From Planctomycetaceae bacterium (GTDB lineage: Bacteria; Planctomycetota; Planctomycetia; Pirellulales; Pirellulaceae), in NCBI GenBank assembly GCA_021298315.1, contig JAJTFC010000033.1, forward strand, positions 1-34,640: DNA of 34,640 nt. The letters are read 5' to 3'. Every line of letters starts with the position of its first letter. Within the stretch, counting starts at the first letter, position 1. The notes below the pieces were generated by a model. That model was not told the DNA's origin. It saw nothing but the letters and a program-made list of their open reading frames with translations, and ran no database searches. Below are positions 22,876 through 30,637 of the stretch, piece by piece. A program made the position numbers and the translations under genes.

Positions 22876-24489
22876 TTAGTAACCAAAGCCAGCACGAAAG
22901 ACCAAACTGTCGTCCGGTGAGAGACTCGCTTCAGGACGGTTTCTGTAAATCAACTCTCGATTAAAGGCATACCCAAACTCGAAAAAGCATGTCCGAAAGC
23001 CTTGTCGCAGTAGGTCATTGCGTCCCTTCTCGAAACCGACCATCACGCGGATGTCGTTGATGTCGATTTCGTCATGGGAATCATCATCAACATGCCTGAT
23101 TGTCCAAGCTCCGCCGCCGTAGTAGCCGGTAAGATACCACCATATATCGTGCGTGCCGCAAGTCGTCAGGTAATGGGACAACTTAGGCTCTGGAAAAAAG
23201 ATGTCCCAACGGGTGTCTTGATTGGGCATCCAAAGAATACCACCTGCTGGCAACAGCTTGATCTTATTGCGGTCGATGTAATACACCCCGGCTCGGATCG
23301 TCGAATTTGGCGTACATCGCAATTTGGCCAAAGCCTTACCCTGAAGTCGTATGCTCTCGGTGCTGATGGCATCGAAATCGGAAAAAACGCCAACCCGCCA
23401 CCCCAGTTCTGTTCCAAATGTTTGAAGCGGGTCGGTCTCCCAAGTGCTGTCGAGAAAAGCGCTAAAAGCAGAACCTGGAAGATCCGATCCTGGTACCGAT
23501 GGGCCTGACCACAAGTGCTGAGCGTAGCTCGGCATGAGATACCAAGGTTGACTCATTCCGAAAAACCTCGGGATGGCAAACACCAATGAGGACTCGAAGT
23601 CATGGCTCTCGATTTGGTTTGCGTCGACACCCCCAAAGTCCGTGTTTCCAGGAAGGTACGTATACCGAAAACGCAAGCCCTGACATAATCGCATCGTCTG
23701 GGCGGTTTGTGTTTGTACCGCCGTCGAAGTGTTGTACCACCAAGCGTTCCAGGAGTTTGGATAAGGGTTCGGCGGATAGCCGCCAGTCGAATAAGGATTA
23801 GCGCTGTAGGGATTCGCAGCGTAAGGACTAGCAGCGTAAGGACTAGCAGCGTAAGGGTTCGCCGCATAGGGGCTAGCAGAATAAGGACTGGGCGAGGTTC
23901 CTGGAAAAAGCATTCCCGGATTTGGATTCGAATACGCCGGAGGATAGCTAGGCGAAGAGTACGTTGTTGGGGGATACCCGGGAGGAGTTGCCGGAGTCCC
24001 TACAGGTTGGCCGTATGCAGGGACACCATAGGGTGTTCCGTAGGTGGGTTGCCCGTAAGCTGTCGGGGCTCCAGTGACGGTAGGATTACCGGTCAACCAT
24101 TCCATCCAAGAGTTGTAGACTTGATTAAACGAAGAGTTTGCAGGAGCACCGTAAGGAGCCATCGTTGGGCTTGCCATGGATGTAGGAGCCGGAGCGGTGC
24201 TCGGACGAAACGTGGGGGCGTAAGGGTTGTACGTCGAGGGCGGTGGGACCGAGTAGACCGGCGGTGCCGTCGAGACCGGGGGCAGCGTGGTTGCTGGGAA
24301 AGAGGTGGTTCCTGCTGTCGCAGGGGAGGACGGATAACTCGGTGTAGGGGGAAGAGTCCCAGGGGTCGTCGAGGGAAAAGGCGTTTGACCCAATCCCGAT
24401 GCTCCGGGAATGGTCCAAAGGGTCACCCAGAACACGAATCGGCACAAGAAAGCGAACTTGGCTTGCTTGGTACTCGATTCCAGACGCAT
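22876..24489 (-). CDS. Exported Pro/Tyr/Ala-rich protein with a C-terminal beta-barrel-like domain
   Basis: A 537-residue protein. The first 33 residues form a signal peptide. Residues 35-260 or so are low complexity, rich in Pro, Tyr, Ser, Ala and Thr, with a pentapeptide repeat of the form (S/N)PYAA at about 198-233. The C-terminal 270 residues are an ordered domain rich in Trp and aromatic residues with alternating strands (LRFRYTYLPGN, SLVFAIPRFF, ELGWRVGVFSDF, FEFGYAFNRELIY) ending in VFRAGFGY; a terminal aromatic residue is typical of outer-membrane barrels. It resembles planctomycete proteins that I believe are grouped in DUF6268, but I cannot verify this. ATG at 24489 is preferred over an upstream TTG. 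Confidence 0.85.
   Translation of the reverse strand: MRLESSTKQAKFAFLCRFVFWVTLWTIPGASGLGQTPFPSTTPGTLPPTPSYPSSPATAGTTSFPATTLPPVSTAPPVYSVPPPSTYNPYAPTFRPSTAPAPTSMASPTMAPYGAPANSSFNQVYNSWMEWLTGNPTVTGAPTAYGQPTYGTPYGVPAYGQPVGTPATPPGYPPTTYSSPSYPPAYSNPNPGMLFPGTSPSPYSASPYAANPYAASPYAASPYAANPYSANPYSTGGYPPNPYPNSWNAWWYNTSTAVQTQTAQTMRLCQGLRFRYTYLPGNTDFGGVDANQIESHDFESSLVFAIPRFFGMSQPWYLMPSYAQHLWSGPSVPGSDLPGSAFSAFLDSTWETDPLQTFGTELGWRVGVFSDFDAISTESIRLQGKALAKLRCTPNSTIRAGVYYIDRNKIKLLPAGGILWMPNQDTRWDIFFPEPKLSHYLTTCGTHDIWWYLTGYYGGGAWTIRHVDDDSHDEIDINDIRVMVGFEKGRNDLLRQGFRTCFFEFGYAFNRELIYRNRPEASLSPDDSLVFRAGFGY
23791..23895. repeat. Seven 15-bp tandem units encoding (S/N)PY(A/S)A
   Basis: Units of 15 bp start at 23791, 23806, 23821, 23836, 23851, 23866 and 23881 (the last degenerate). 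The two units at 23821 and 23836 are identical (GTAAGGACTAGCAGC). The array lies in the low-complexity part of the exported protein and keeps its frame. Confidence 0.9.
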
Positions 24490-24818
24490 AGGAAATCCAA
24501 AGGTTGCCGACAAGTTTTCTGGCGACGGGCCGGTAGCAGCCTACCTGCTTGCGAGGCTCACGACTCGAATGGATGTAGCGTCGCATGGCTTTGTCCGTCA
24601 AGCGAACTTGAACGAATCCGAAGAAAAGCCCGGTTTTAACGAAAATTCCGAGGAATTCGACTTGGCCCACCCCTCCTATTTTGCCCAAATTGTTGATATC
24701 CACCTCGATGGCAATTATTCTTAGCAGATGGTGTATTTGGGAATCGGTTCGTGCTGCTCGCGGTCCGATACTCCACGAGTACGCTAAATCCGTTACCGCA
24801 AAACGTAGTACAAGGCGA
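24490..24818. other. Divergent intergenic region, 329 bp
   Basis: It separates two divergent genes for exported proteins. A plus-strand frame stays open through part of it (to about 24724) but has no ribosome binding site or recognisable content, and most of it is antisense to the neighbouring gene. I see no clear promoter or structured RNA. Confidence 0.4.
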
Positions 24819-26240
24819 ATGCTGATGCTTTTGAGAAAACCGTTCTATCGACTCGCACGAGCGTGCACTTTTTTTGCACTCGTCGCGAGCTTTGCCTCGT
24901 TGGGTTTCTCGCAGGGGAACAACAACAATAACAACAATAACAACAACAATAATAATAACGGCGGCAATAACGACACCGGCAACGGTGGTGGTGTCGAGAT
25001 TGACCCCCAAGGGGTTCTGCGAATCAGCGCCATCGATAACTCGCTTGCATTGCGAGTTCGCAAAGCCGCTCTCCAGACCCTGACTCGCGACGAGCAAGTC
25101 GCTTCGCCCTTGCGTAAAGTCTCTTTGAATCGTCTTGAGAAAGTTGTTGCAGAGCGACTGTCTGAACAACAAGAGCTCGGAGATGAGATTCTAGGTTTGG
25201 CAGGATTGACTCGAATCGAGTACGTCTTTTTCCTACCTGACTCCAACGACATCGTTATCGCTGGCCCTGCTGAGAAAATCCACGTTACCGAAAACGGAGA
25301 TCGTGTAGGTCTCAAGTCCGGTTGCTCTGTTTTGAATCTCATGGATTTGGTCGTGGCTCTTCGTGTTTACGCTCCATCCACCGAAGCCGTTGGATCGATC
25401 GCAGTTTCGATCGAACCGACTCAAGAGGGGATCAAGAGGATGAACCAGTACAACGAGCAATTCAAGGGGCGTGCAAACCAAATCAATCCTGCGGTCTTGG
25501 CCGGCATGAAACAATCTTTGGGATACCAGAACGTGATCATCAAGGGAGTCCCCAGAGAAACAAACTTTGCAAGGGTTTTGGTCGAAGCCGATTACCGAAT
25601 GAAGCTCATCGGACTGGGTTTGGAAAACACGATCATCCCTTTCACTCCTTGGATCGTGCGTACTCAAGCAGGTGCAAACGCCAACGCGCTTCAACGCTGG
25701 TACTTCGAGGCCGATTACAGCAGCGTTGTGACCAACGAAGATCGCTCTGCTCTCCAACTCAAAGGTCAGGGAGCTAAGCTCACGAGCGAGAAGGAGTACT
25801 TGGCTAAGAACGGAACTCGCAGCCGGGGTGCCGGGGCCGGTGATGCCGCTTCGGTCGGGTTTGCCAAGGAGTTCACCCAAAAGTTTGAAGCTCTCGGTGA
25901 AGTCATGCCAGTTTTTAGCCAAATGCGAAACTTGTTTGACATGAGTATCGTTGCTGCCTTCATGCAACAGAACGATTTCTATGGCAAAGCCAACTGGGAT
26001 TTAGGTGTGTTTGCCGACGAAGAAAAAATGACCACCAAAGTCAACAACGGCATCTCCCAAGTCGAACCAGCCGTCAATGCCATGTGGAAGGAAGGGACTC
26101 TCATTACTCCTATCGGTGGTGTTCATATCTCCTCGCGGAAACTCGCTTCGGATCCCCAAGTCGACAGCAAACTCGATGAATCCAGTGAAAAACTTTCCGC
26201 CCCGGGGGATCTCGCCCAAAGCCAATGGTGGTGGGACTAG
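24819..26240 (+). CDS. Exported planctomycete protein, probably DUF1598, with a poly-Asn tract
   Basis: A 473-residue protein. A signal peptide (about 1-32, ending LGFSQG) is followed at once by 14 consecutive Asn and a Gly/Asn-rich stretch to about residue 57. The rest is folded: alpha/beta segments such as LRISAIDNSLALRVRKAAL, then INPAVLAGMKQSLGYQNVII, and the core RETNFARVLVEADYRMKLIGLGLE, which I associate with the planctomycete DUF1598 family of unknown function. ATG at 24819 is used; a second ATG at 24825 has AAGG at a better distance and may be the true start. A strong terminator lies 31 bp after the stop codon. Confidence 0.87.
   Translation: MLMLLRKPFYRLARACTFFALVASFASLGFSQGNNNNNNNNNNNNNNGGNNDTGNGGGVEIDPQGVLRISAIDNSLALRVRKAALQTLTRDEQVASPLRKVSLNRLEKVVAERLSEQQELGDEILGLAGLTRIEYVFFLPDSNDIVIAGPAEKIHVTENGDRVGLKSGCSVLNLMDLVVALRVYAPSTEAVGSIAVSIEPTQEGIKRMNQYNEQFKGRANQINPAVLAGMKQSLGYQNVIIKGVPRETNFARVLVEADYRMKLIGLGLENTIIPFTPWIVRTQAGANANALQRWYFEADYSSVVTNEDRSALQLKGQGAKLTSEKEYLAKNGTRSRGAGAGDAASVGFAKEFTQKFEALGEVMPVFSQMRNLFDMSIVAAFMQQNDFYGKANWDLGVFADEEKMTTKVNNGISQVEPAVNAMWKEGTLITPIGGVHISSRKLASDPQVDSKLDESSEKLSAPGDLAQSQWWWD
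24918..24959 (+). repeat. Asn-codon microsatellite (14 codons)
   Basis: Fourteen AAC or AAT codons in a row, giving poly-Asn just after the signal peptide. The two codons are interspersed (mostly AAC, with runs of AAT near the end), so the tract is not a pure trinucleotide repeat. Confidence 0.95.
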
Positions 26241-26270
26241 TTCCGACTCTTGTTATAATACGGCTCATCC

Positions 26271-26307
26271 CAAGAAGCCTCGCTTTCGGCGAGGCTTCTT
26301 GCTTTTT
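26271..26307 (+). terminator. Intrinsic terminator of the DUF1598-like gene
   Basis: CAAGAAGCCTCGC (26271-26283) and its exact complement (26289-26301) form a 13-bp stem with a TTTCG loop, followed by CTTTTT. It is the strongest hairpin I found in the window. Confidence 0.95.
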
Positions 26308-26361
26308 ACGCCTAGACGAATCCTTTCCTTCTTTGTGCTCCGGCAAGAAGCAAATATTTCA

Positions 26362-26742
26362 ATGGGCAAAATCACTTCCAACTTGATCGCCGTTAGTTAC
26401 CTTGTTTTCATGTACGTCATGACGCATCTGCCCAAGCAAAAAGTTCCAAAACAACTAGCTCAAGCCGGCGATAAGACCCTTCACTTTCTGGCCTTTATGG
26501 CACTGGGCTTCATCGCTGGCTTTGCGATACAAATGAATCTACGCCATCGTGGCCTGTACGCCTACGCGCTTCCAACACTTGTTTTTGGTCTTACCTACGC
26601 CTGGTTTGATGAAGTCACCCAACCCCTTGTTGGTCGATGGTTCGATCTCCAAGACATCCTTGCTGACGGCATGGGACTGATGGCCGGGATGCTCGTCTTG
26701 GAAGTTTGCCGCCCCCTGTTTCCGAAATCGATTTTGGGTTAG
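26362..26742 (+). CDS. VanZ-like family membrane protein
   Basis: A 126-residue protein with about four hydrophobic helices. Family features are DKTLHFLAFMALGF in the second helix and DEVTQPLVGRWFDLQDILAD before the last. VanZ of the vancomycin-resistance cluster raises teicoplanin resistance; most bacterial relatives have no known role. The start at 26362 is chosen because the homologous part begins there; the frame is open further up but crosses the terminator and the preceding gene. It is eight bases ahead of the glycosyltransferase gene, so the two are likely in one operon. Confidence 0.9.
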   Translation: MGKITSNLIAVSYLVFMYVMTHLPKQKVPKQLAQAGDKTLHFLAFMALGFIAGFAIQMNLRHRGLYAYALPTLVFGLTYAWFDEVTQPLVGRWFDLQDILADGMGLMAGMLVLEVCRPLFPKSILG

Positions 26743-26750
26743 GTGCCGAA

Positions 26751-27734
26751 ATGAATTCGATCACAGTCGTGATCCCGTTGCTCAACGAGTGGGAGACTCT
26801 GGCTGAACTTGTGCGTCGGATCGATGCAGCAGGTATCTCGAGTCCTTGCGAGATCGTCTTCGTCGACGACGGGTCGAGCGATAATTCGTGGCAAGTGATT
26901 GAAGGACTTAGCCAATCCAGAGGGATGATTCGAGCGATCCGTTTCCGAAGAAACTTTGGTAAAGCCGCGGCGCTTGCTGCAGGATTCAAAGAAGCCTCCG
27001 GGGATATCTTCATCACCATGGATGCGGATTTGCAAGACGATCCTAAAGAGATCCCCAGGATGCTTAGCAAACTCCAAGAGGGATACGATGTTGTCAGCGG
27101 CTGGAAACAAAAACGCTTTGACCCGTGGCACAAACGCTGGCCTTCCCTTGTATTCAATTCGATTTTGAGATTTTTTTCTCGACTGCCGCTTCATGATTTC
27201 AACTGCGGATTCAAAGCCTATCGACGTGAGGTTCTCCAAGAGATCGATCTTTACGGTGAGATGCACCGGTTTGTTCCCGTACTGGCAGCAGCCCGCGGGT
27301 TCCGAGTCGCTGAAATCGCGGTCGAACATCACCCCCGCATGCACGGATCCTCCAAGTACGGTTGGTCTCGCATTCCCAAAGGACTTCTGGATCTTGCCAC
27401 CGTCGTTTTTCTAACCCGGTTCCGTTACCGACCTCAGCACCTCCTCGGAGGCCTCGGAGGAGTCCTTTTTTCTACCGGTTTCTTGCTGCTACTTGTGCTC
27501 ATGGCTCTATGGGTTTGGACAAGACTAGCCAACTACGAAAATCCCCTACACCTGCATGAACGCGCTATTTTCTTCGTGGCGATTCTTCTGATCGTAGTGG
27601 GTATCCAAGCGTTCGCTACCGGATTGATCGCGGAATTGCTGGTCGCCAATTACAACCCCTCGCGAAACGTTTACTCGATCGAGCGACGCATAGACTCATC
27701 GACAAATATCCCTTCGAACCACTCTCCACGATAA
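26751..27734 (+). CDS. Polyprenyl-phosphate glycosyltransferase, GT2 family (DPM1/ArnC-like)
   Basis: A 327-residue inner-membrane enzyme. The GT-A domain shows SITVVIPLLNEWETL, the nucleotide-binding FVDDGSSDNSW (Asp39, Asp40), NFGKAAALAAGF and the metal motif MDADLQDDP (Asp91, Asp93). HHPRMHGSSKYGWSRI follows. Two C-terminal TM helices lie at about 237-262 and 274-297. Relatives move a sugar from a nucleotide donor to dolichyl or undecaprenyl phosphate. The ATG at 26751 is eight bases after the VanZ-like stop codon, with AGG upstream. The product probably feeds the GT-C-like protein encoded next, which is inference from order. Confidence 0.92.
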   Translation: MNSITVVIPLLNEWETLAELVRRIDAAGISSPCEIVFVDDGSSDNSWQVIEGLSQSRGMIRAIRFRRNFGKAAALAAGFKEASGDIFITMDADLQDDPKEIPRMLSKLQEGYDVVSGWKQKRFDPWHKRWPSLVFNSILRFFSRLPLHDFNCGFKAYRREVLQEIDLYGEMHRFVPVLAAARGFRVAEIAVEHHPRMHGSSKYGWSRIPKGLLDLATVVFLTRFRYRPQHLLGGLGGVLFSTGFLLLLVLMALWVWTRLANYENPLHLHERAIFFVAILLIVVGIQAFATGLIAELLVANYNPSRNVYSIERRIDSSTNIPSNHSPR

Positions 27735-27745
27735 GATTTCGAATC

Positions 27746-29524
27746 ATGAAGCAAGACTTCGAAAATGGCTCGCAGGGTATCTCGACCCGCACCATCGGTT
27801 GGTGGATGATCACCTTGGCATTCGCACTCCAAGCTGCCCGAATTCTAGGGATCACCGCCGTCAACAACGAAGTCCCCTTTCTCAGCGCCAACGACCGATC
27901 CCGTTGGGCAGCCATCGCTGCACTGACCCAAGAAGGCCGATGGGAAATAGACTCCGTCGTCGAAATCCTCGATTCCAAAGGCAAGTCGAAACTCTGGAAC
28001 ACCATCGATATGGTCAGGCACCAAGGTGCCGATGGCCAAGAGCATAGTTACTCAAGCAAACCACCCTTGCTAACACTCATGCTCGCGGCCGTTACAAAGC
28101 CGGTGATGATGGCAACCTACGCATGGCGTGGAAAGACGCTCACGGAAGACCCCTTTCTAGTCTGTCGGATCGTCTTGATCCTTGTGAACCTGATTCCTCT
28201 GGCTCTCTGGTGGTGCTGGCTTCATCGATGGCTCGAGTCCCACGTCCCGCGCCCGTGGACGCGTCACGTGGTCTTGTCCCTTGCGATCTGGGGAACCTTT
28301 CTTACGACCTTCGTCGTGACCCTCAACAACCATCTTCACGGGGCAATCTTCTTTTCAAACTCTTTGGCCCTAGCCTGGCAAATCCTTCGAGCAGCCCAAA
28401 CCCAAATGAGGGCACCTTGGAACACCTGGCTTAGCCTTGGGATTGCTGCCGCTTTGTGCGTCGCTTGCGAACTCCCAGCAATGGCTTGGGCTGCCGCCAT
28501 CGGTGCGATCGTTTTTCTTGCAGACCCAAAACGCATGCTCATCGGATTCGGAATCGGGTCGGCATCGATCGCAACGGCGTTCCTACTGACAAACCTCTGG
28601 GCTCATGGCGATTGGCGCCCCCCCTACTCCCATCGAGGGCTTGGTGAAAAGATCGGTCAGGTCGAATTGGACTTGTCGAGCTTACAAGCCGCGATCGATC
28701 GAAAAGACGAATTGAAAGCCATCAAGGAACTCCCCGAACAAAATCAATGGATAGAACTTATCGGCAAACAGCTTGGCGACTCCAAGCTCTCGATCACCTC
28801 TGGAGCCAAAGTGATTCCAGCTCGCCTCGATGGAGTTTTCCAAGTCTTCGACGAAACGACATCCCAACGAGTTGCGCTGGCTACTCAAAAGCCACCTGCT
28901 GCAAACCCAAAGGCTGATGGATCATGGAACATCTACGCTTGGGACGATTGGTATGATTATCCAAAATCGTACTGGCTCCCTGGCAACAAAAAAGGAGTTG
29001 ATCTCGGGGAACCCGATCGATGGGCCTATCTTCTGCACTTTACCATCGGACACCACGGTCTCCTGTCGCTGACTCCCATTTGGCTCTGGAGCATCCTCGG
29101 TGGACTTATCTGGCTAGCCAAAGGCAAAAAAGCACTCGATAACTCTCCGGACTACCGCTGTGAATCGATGGAGACCAACCAACTCCAAGGTCTCAAACGC
29201 TGGGTCTTGAGCGAACATGGCATCGCCGCAGCGATGCTGCTCGTGACGCTTGCCTGCGTGATTTTTTATACATCCCGAGACATCGAAGATCGCAATTACG
29301 GAGGTGTCTCAAGCGGTTTTCGTTGGCTGTTTTGGATGATCCCCGGCTGGATCTGGCTTGCGATTCCCGCCATCGATCGATCTGCCTCAAAACCCTTTTG
29401 GAGAGGATTGGTCTATCTTGCCATCGCCTTGGGAATCATCGCTGCGGTTATCCCATGGGCCAATCCATGGTCCCACCCATGGCCGTACCGGATTCTCATT
29501 TGGCTCTTCCCGGATAAGTATTGA
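27746..29524 (+). CDS. Polytopic membrane protein, possible GT-C glycosyltransferase
   Basis: A 592-residue protein with roughly ten TM helices. After the first helix comes a loop with LSANDRSRWAAIAALTQEGRW (Asp50) and then SSKPPLLTLMLA (about 103-114). An acidic residue in the first outer loop and a KPPL motif before TM2 are reminiscent of GT-C enzymes such as ArnT and the PMT family. A long soluble loop (about 290-425) interrupts the helices, and the C-terminal part is hydrophobic and Trp-rich. It starts 11 bp after the GT2 gene. GT-C enzymes use polyprenyl-phosphate sugars made by DPM1-like GT2 proteins, which fits the pairing. Homology itself is not proven. Confidence 0.85.
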   Translation: MKQDFENGSQGISTRTIGWWMITLAFALQAARILGITAVNNEVPFLSANDRSRWAAIAALTQEGRWEIDSVVEILDSKGKSKLWNTIDMVRHQGADGQEHSYSSKPPLLTLMLAAVTKPVMMATYAWRGKTLTEDPFLVCRIVLILVNLIPLALWWCWLHRWLESHVPRPWTRHVVLSLAIWGTFLTTFVVTLNNHLHGAIFFSNSLALAWQILRAAQTQMRAPWNTWLSLGIAAALCVACELPAMAWAAAIGAIVFLADPKRMLIGFGIGSASIATAFLLTNLWAHGDWRPPYSHRGLGEKIGQVELDLSSLQAAIDRKDELKAIKELPEQNQWIELIGKQLGDSKLSITSGAKVIPARLDGVFQVFDETTSQRVALATQKPPAANPKADGSWNIYAWDDWYDYPKSYWLPGNKKGVDLGEPDRWAYLLHFTIGHHGLLSLTPIWLWSILGGLIWLAKGKKALDNSPDYRCESMETNQLQGLKRWVLSEHGIAAAMLLVTLACVIFYTSRDIEDRNYGGVSSGFRWLFWMIPGWIWLAIPAIDRSASKPFWRGLVYLAIALGIIAAVIPWANPWSHPWPYRILIWLFPDKY

Positions 29525-29596
29525 CCGTAGCCATAGACTGGTGGAAGATGCTCTAGCGTTTGACCTTTTGATTTCGAAAGAAAAAGGAATCTGTCT

Positions 29597-30616
29597 GTGC
29601 TTAGTCTCAACGTATCAACTCGCCAAAGCCTCTTGAAGCAATGCTTCAAAATGTCCTGCATGCTGTGCACCTTGCTCATTGGAACCGACTCGCTCATCCG
29701 AGCCCAAGACCGAGCAGGGCTCTCCGACGCACCGGCTTATGCTCCCGAGAAACCAATCGCCGGACAAATCGAACTCGTCGGATCGACCTTGATGCAACCC
29801 CTTGCAACTCTCTGGATGGAGGACTTCACCAAGATCCATCCCGAGCTGGTTAGCAAGGTCGATTGCCAAGGCTCCGAGGAGTCCTTTAAGAAACTGACCG
29901 ACTCACCCAACGTGATCGGATTGCTGAGTCGTGAAGTCACCGCAGACGAACTCGCTCGCTGGAACAAGGAACACAACAAAAAACTCATTGCCATCGAGGT
30001 CGGCTACGATATCCTCTCGATGATCGTTCACAAAGACAATCCGATCCGGGCACTTGCGTGGAACTCCCATGCAAAATCCCCAATGAGCCTCTCAAACGAT
30101 AAACCCATTGAAAAATGGAGTGATCTTGGAGTCGATGGAACTCTCGGCGAAAAACCAATCACCCACATCCTGATCGTCTCATCCCACGGTCTAAGATCTG
30201 TTGCAGAGGGAGTTTTTAACCTCAAAGATCGCAACAGCGCGGTGATCGTTCAAAAGGATAATCAGCCCGACATCGTCGACGCTGTCGGGGCAACGCCCGA
30301 AGCCATTGCCGTCGTGAGTGCGAATCGCGCTTTGACCGACTCGGTTCGATCACTAGCCATCGCCGTCGATGGACAAAAGATCGTCTCCCCACGCAGCCCA
30401 CAAGCAATCGATCTTGGCTATCCACTCCTTCGCAAACTCAGTGTCGTTGTCTCTCAAACCGAAGATGGCAAACTCACACCCGCCGTCGAAGAACTGACGA
30501 AATTTATTCTCAGCCAAGCCGGACAGGAAACACTCATCAAAGATGGACTGGTTCCCCTAGATCGATCCGATATCGCCACACAACAAGAAAAGCTGGGCTG
30601 GCAACAGCTCAAGTAA
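29597..30616 (+). CDS. PstS-like phosphate-type substrate-binding protein
   Basis: A 339-residue periplasmic binding protein of the PstS/PBP-like superfamily. A signal peptide covers about the first 36 residues (ending SLIRAQ), then QIELVGSTLMQPLATLWMEDF corresponds to the GSST region of PstS, GLLSREVTADELA to the SR region, and IVSSHGLRSVAEGVF to later ligand loops. Phosphate is the likely ligand by family, but no pstC, pstA, pstB or phoU gene is in the window. GTG at 29597 has AGG about nine bases upstream; ATG at 29651 is an alternative that would shorten the signal peptide. It follows the GT-C-like gene by 72 bp. Confidence 0.87.
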   Translation: MLSLNVSTRQSLLKQCFKMSCMLCTLLIGTDSLIRAQDRAGLSDAPAYAPEKPIAGQIELVGSTLMQPLATLWMEDFTKIHPELVSKVDCQGSEESFKKLTDSPNVIGLLSREVTADELARWNKEHNKKLIAIEVGYDILSMIVHKDNPIRALAWNSHAKSPMSLSNDKPIEKWSDLGVDGTLGEKPITHILIVSSHGLRSVAEGVFNLKDRNSAVIVQKDNQPDIVDAVGATPEAIAVVSANRALTDSVRSLAIAVDGQKIVSPRSPQAIDLGYPLLRKLSVVVSQTEDGKLTPAVEELTKFILSQAGQETLIKDGLVPLDRSDIATQQEKLGWQQLK

Positions 30617-30637
30617 AGGAATCCATCAGAGGCTATT

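Noticed and set aside
24569..24724. Small plus-strand open frame in the divergent region
   Set aside because: No ribosome binding site, composition not protein-like to my eye, and it begins antisense to the neighbouring gene.
26251..26260. TATAAT just before the DUF1598-like terminator as a promoter for the VanZ-like gene
   Set aside because: No -35 partner at the right distance, and transcripts would run straight into a 13-bp-stem terminator.
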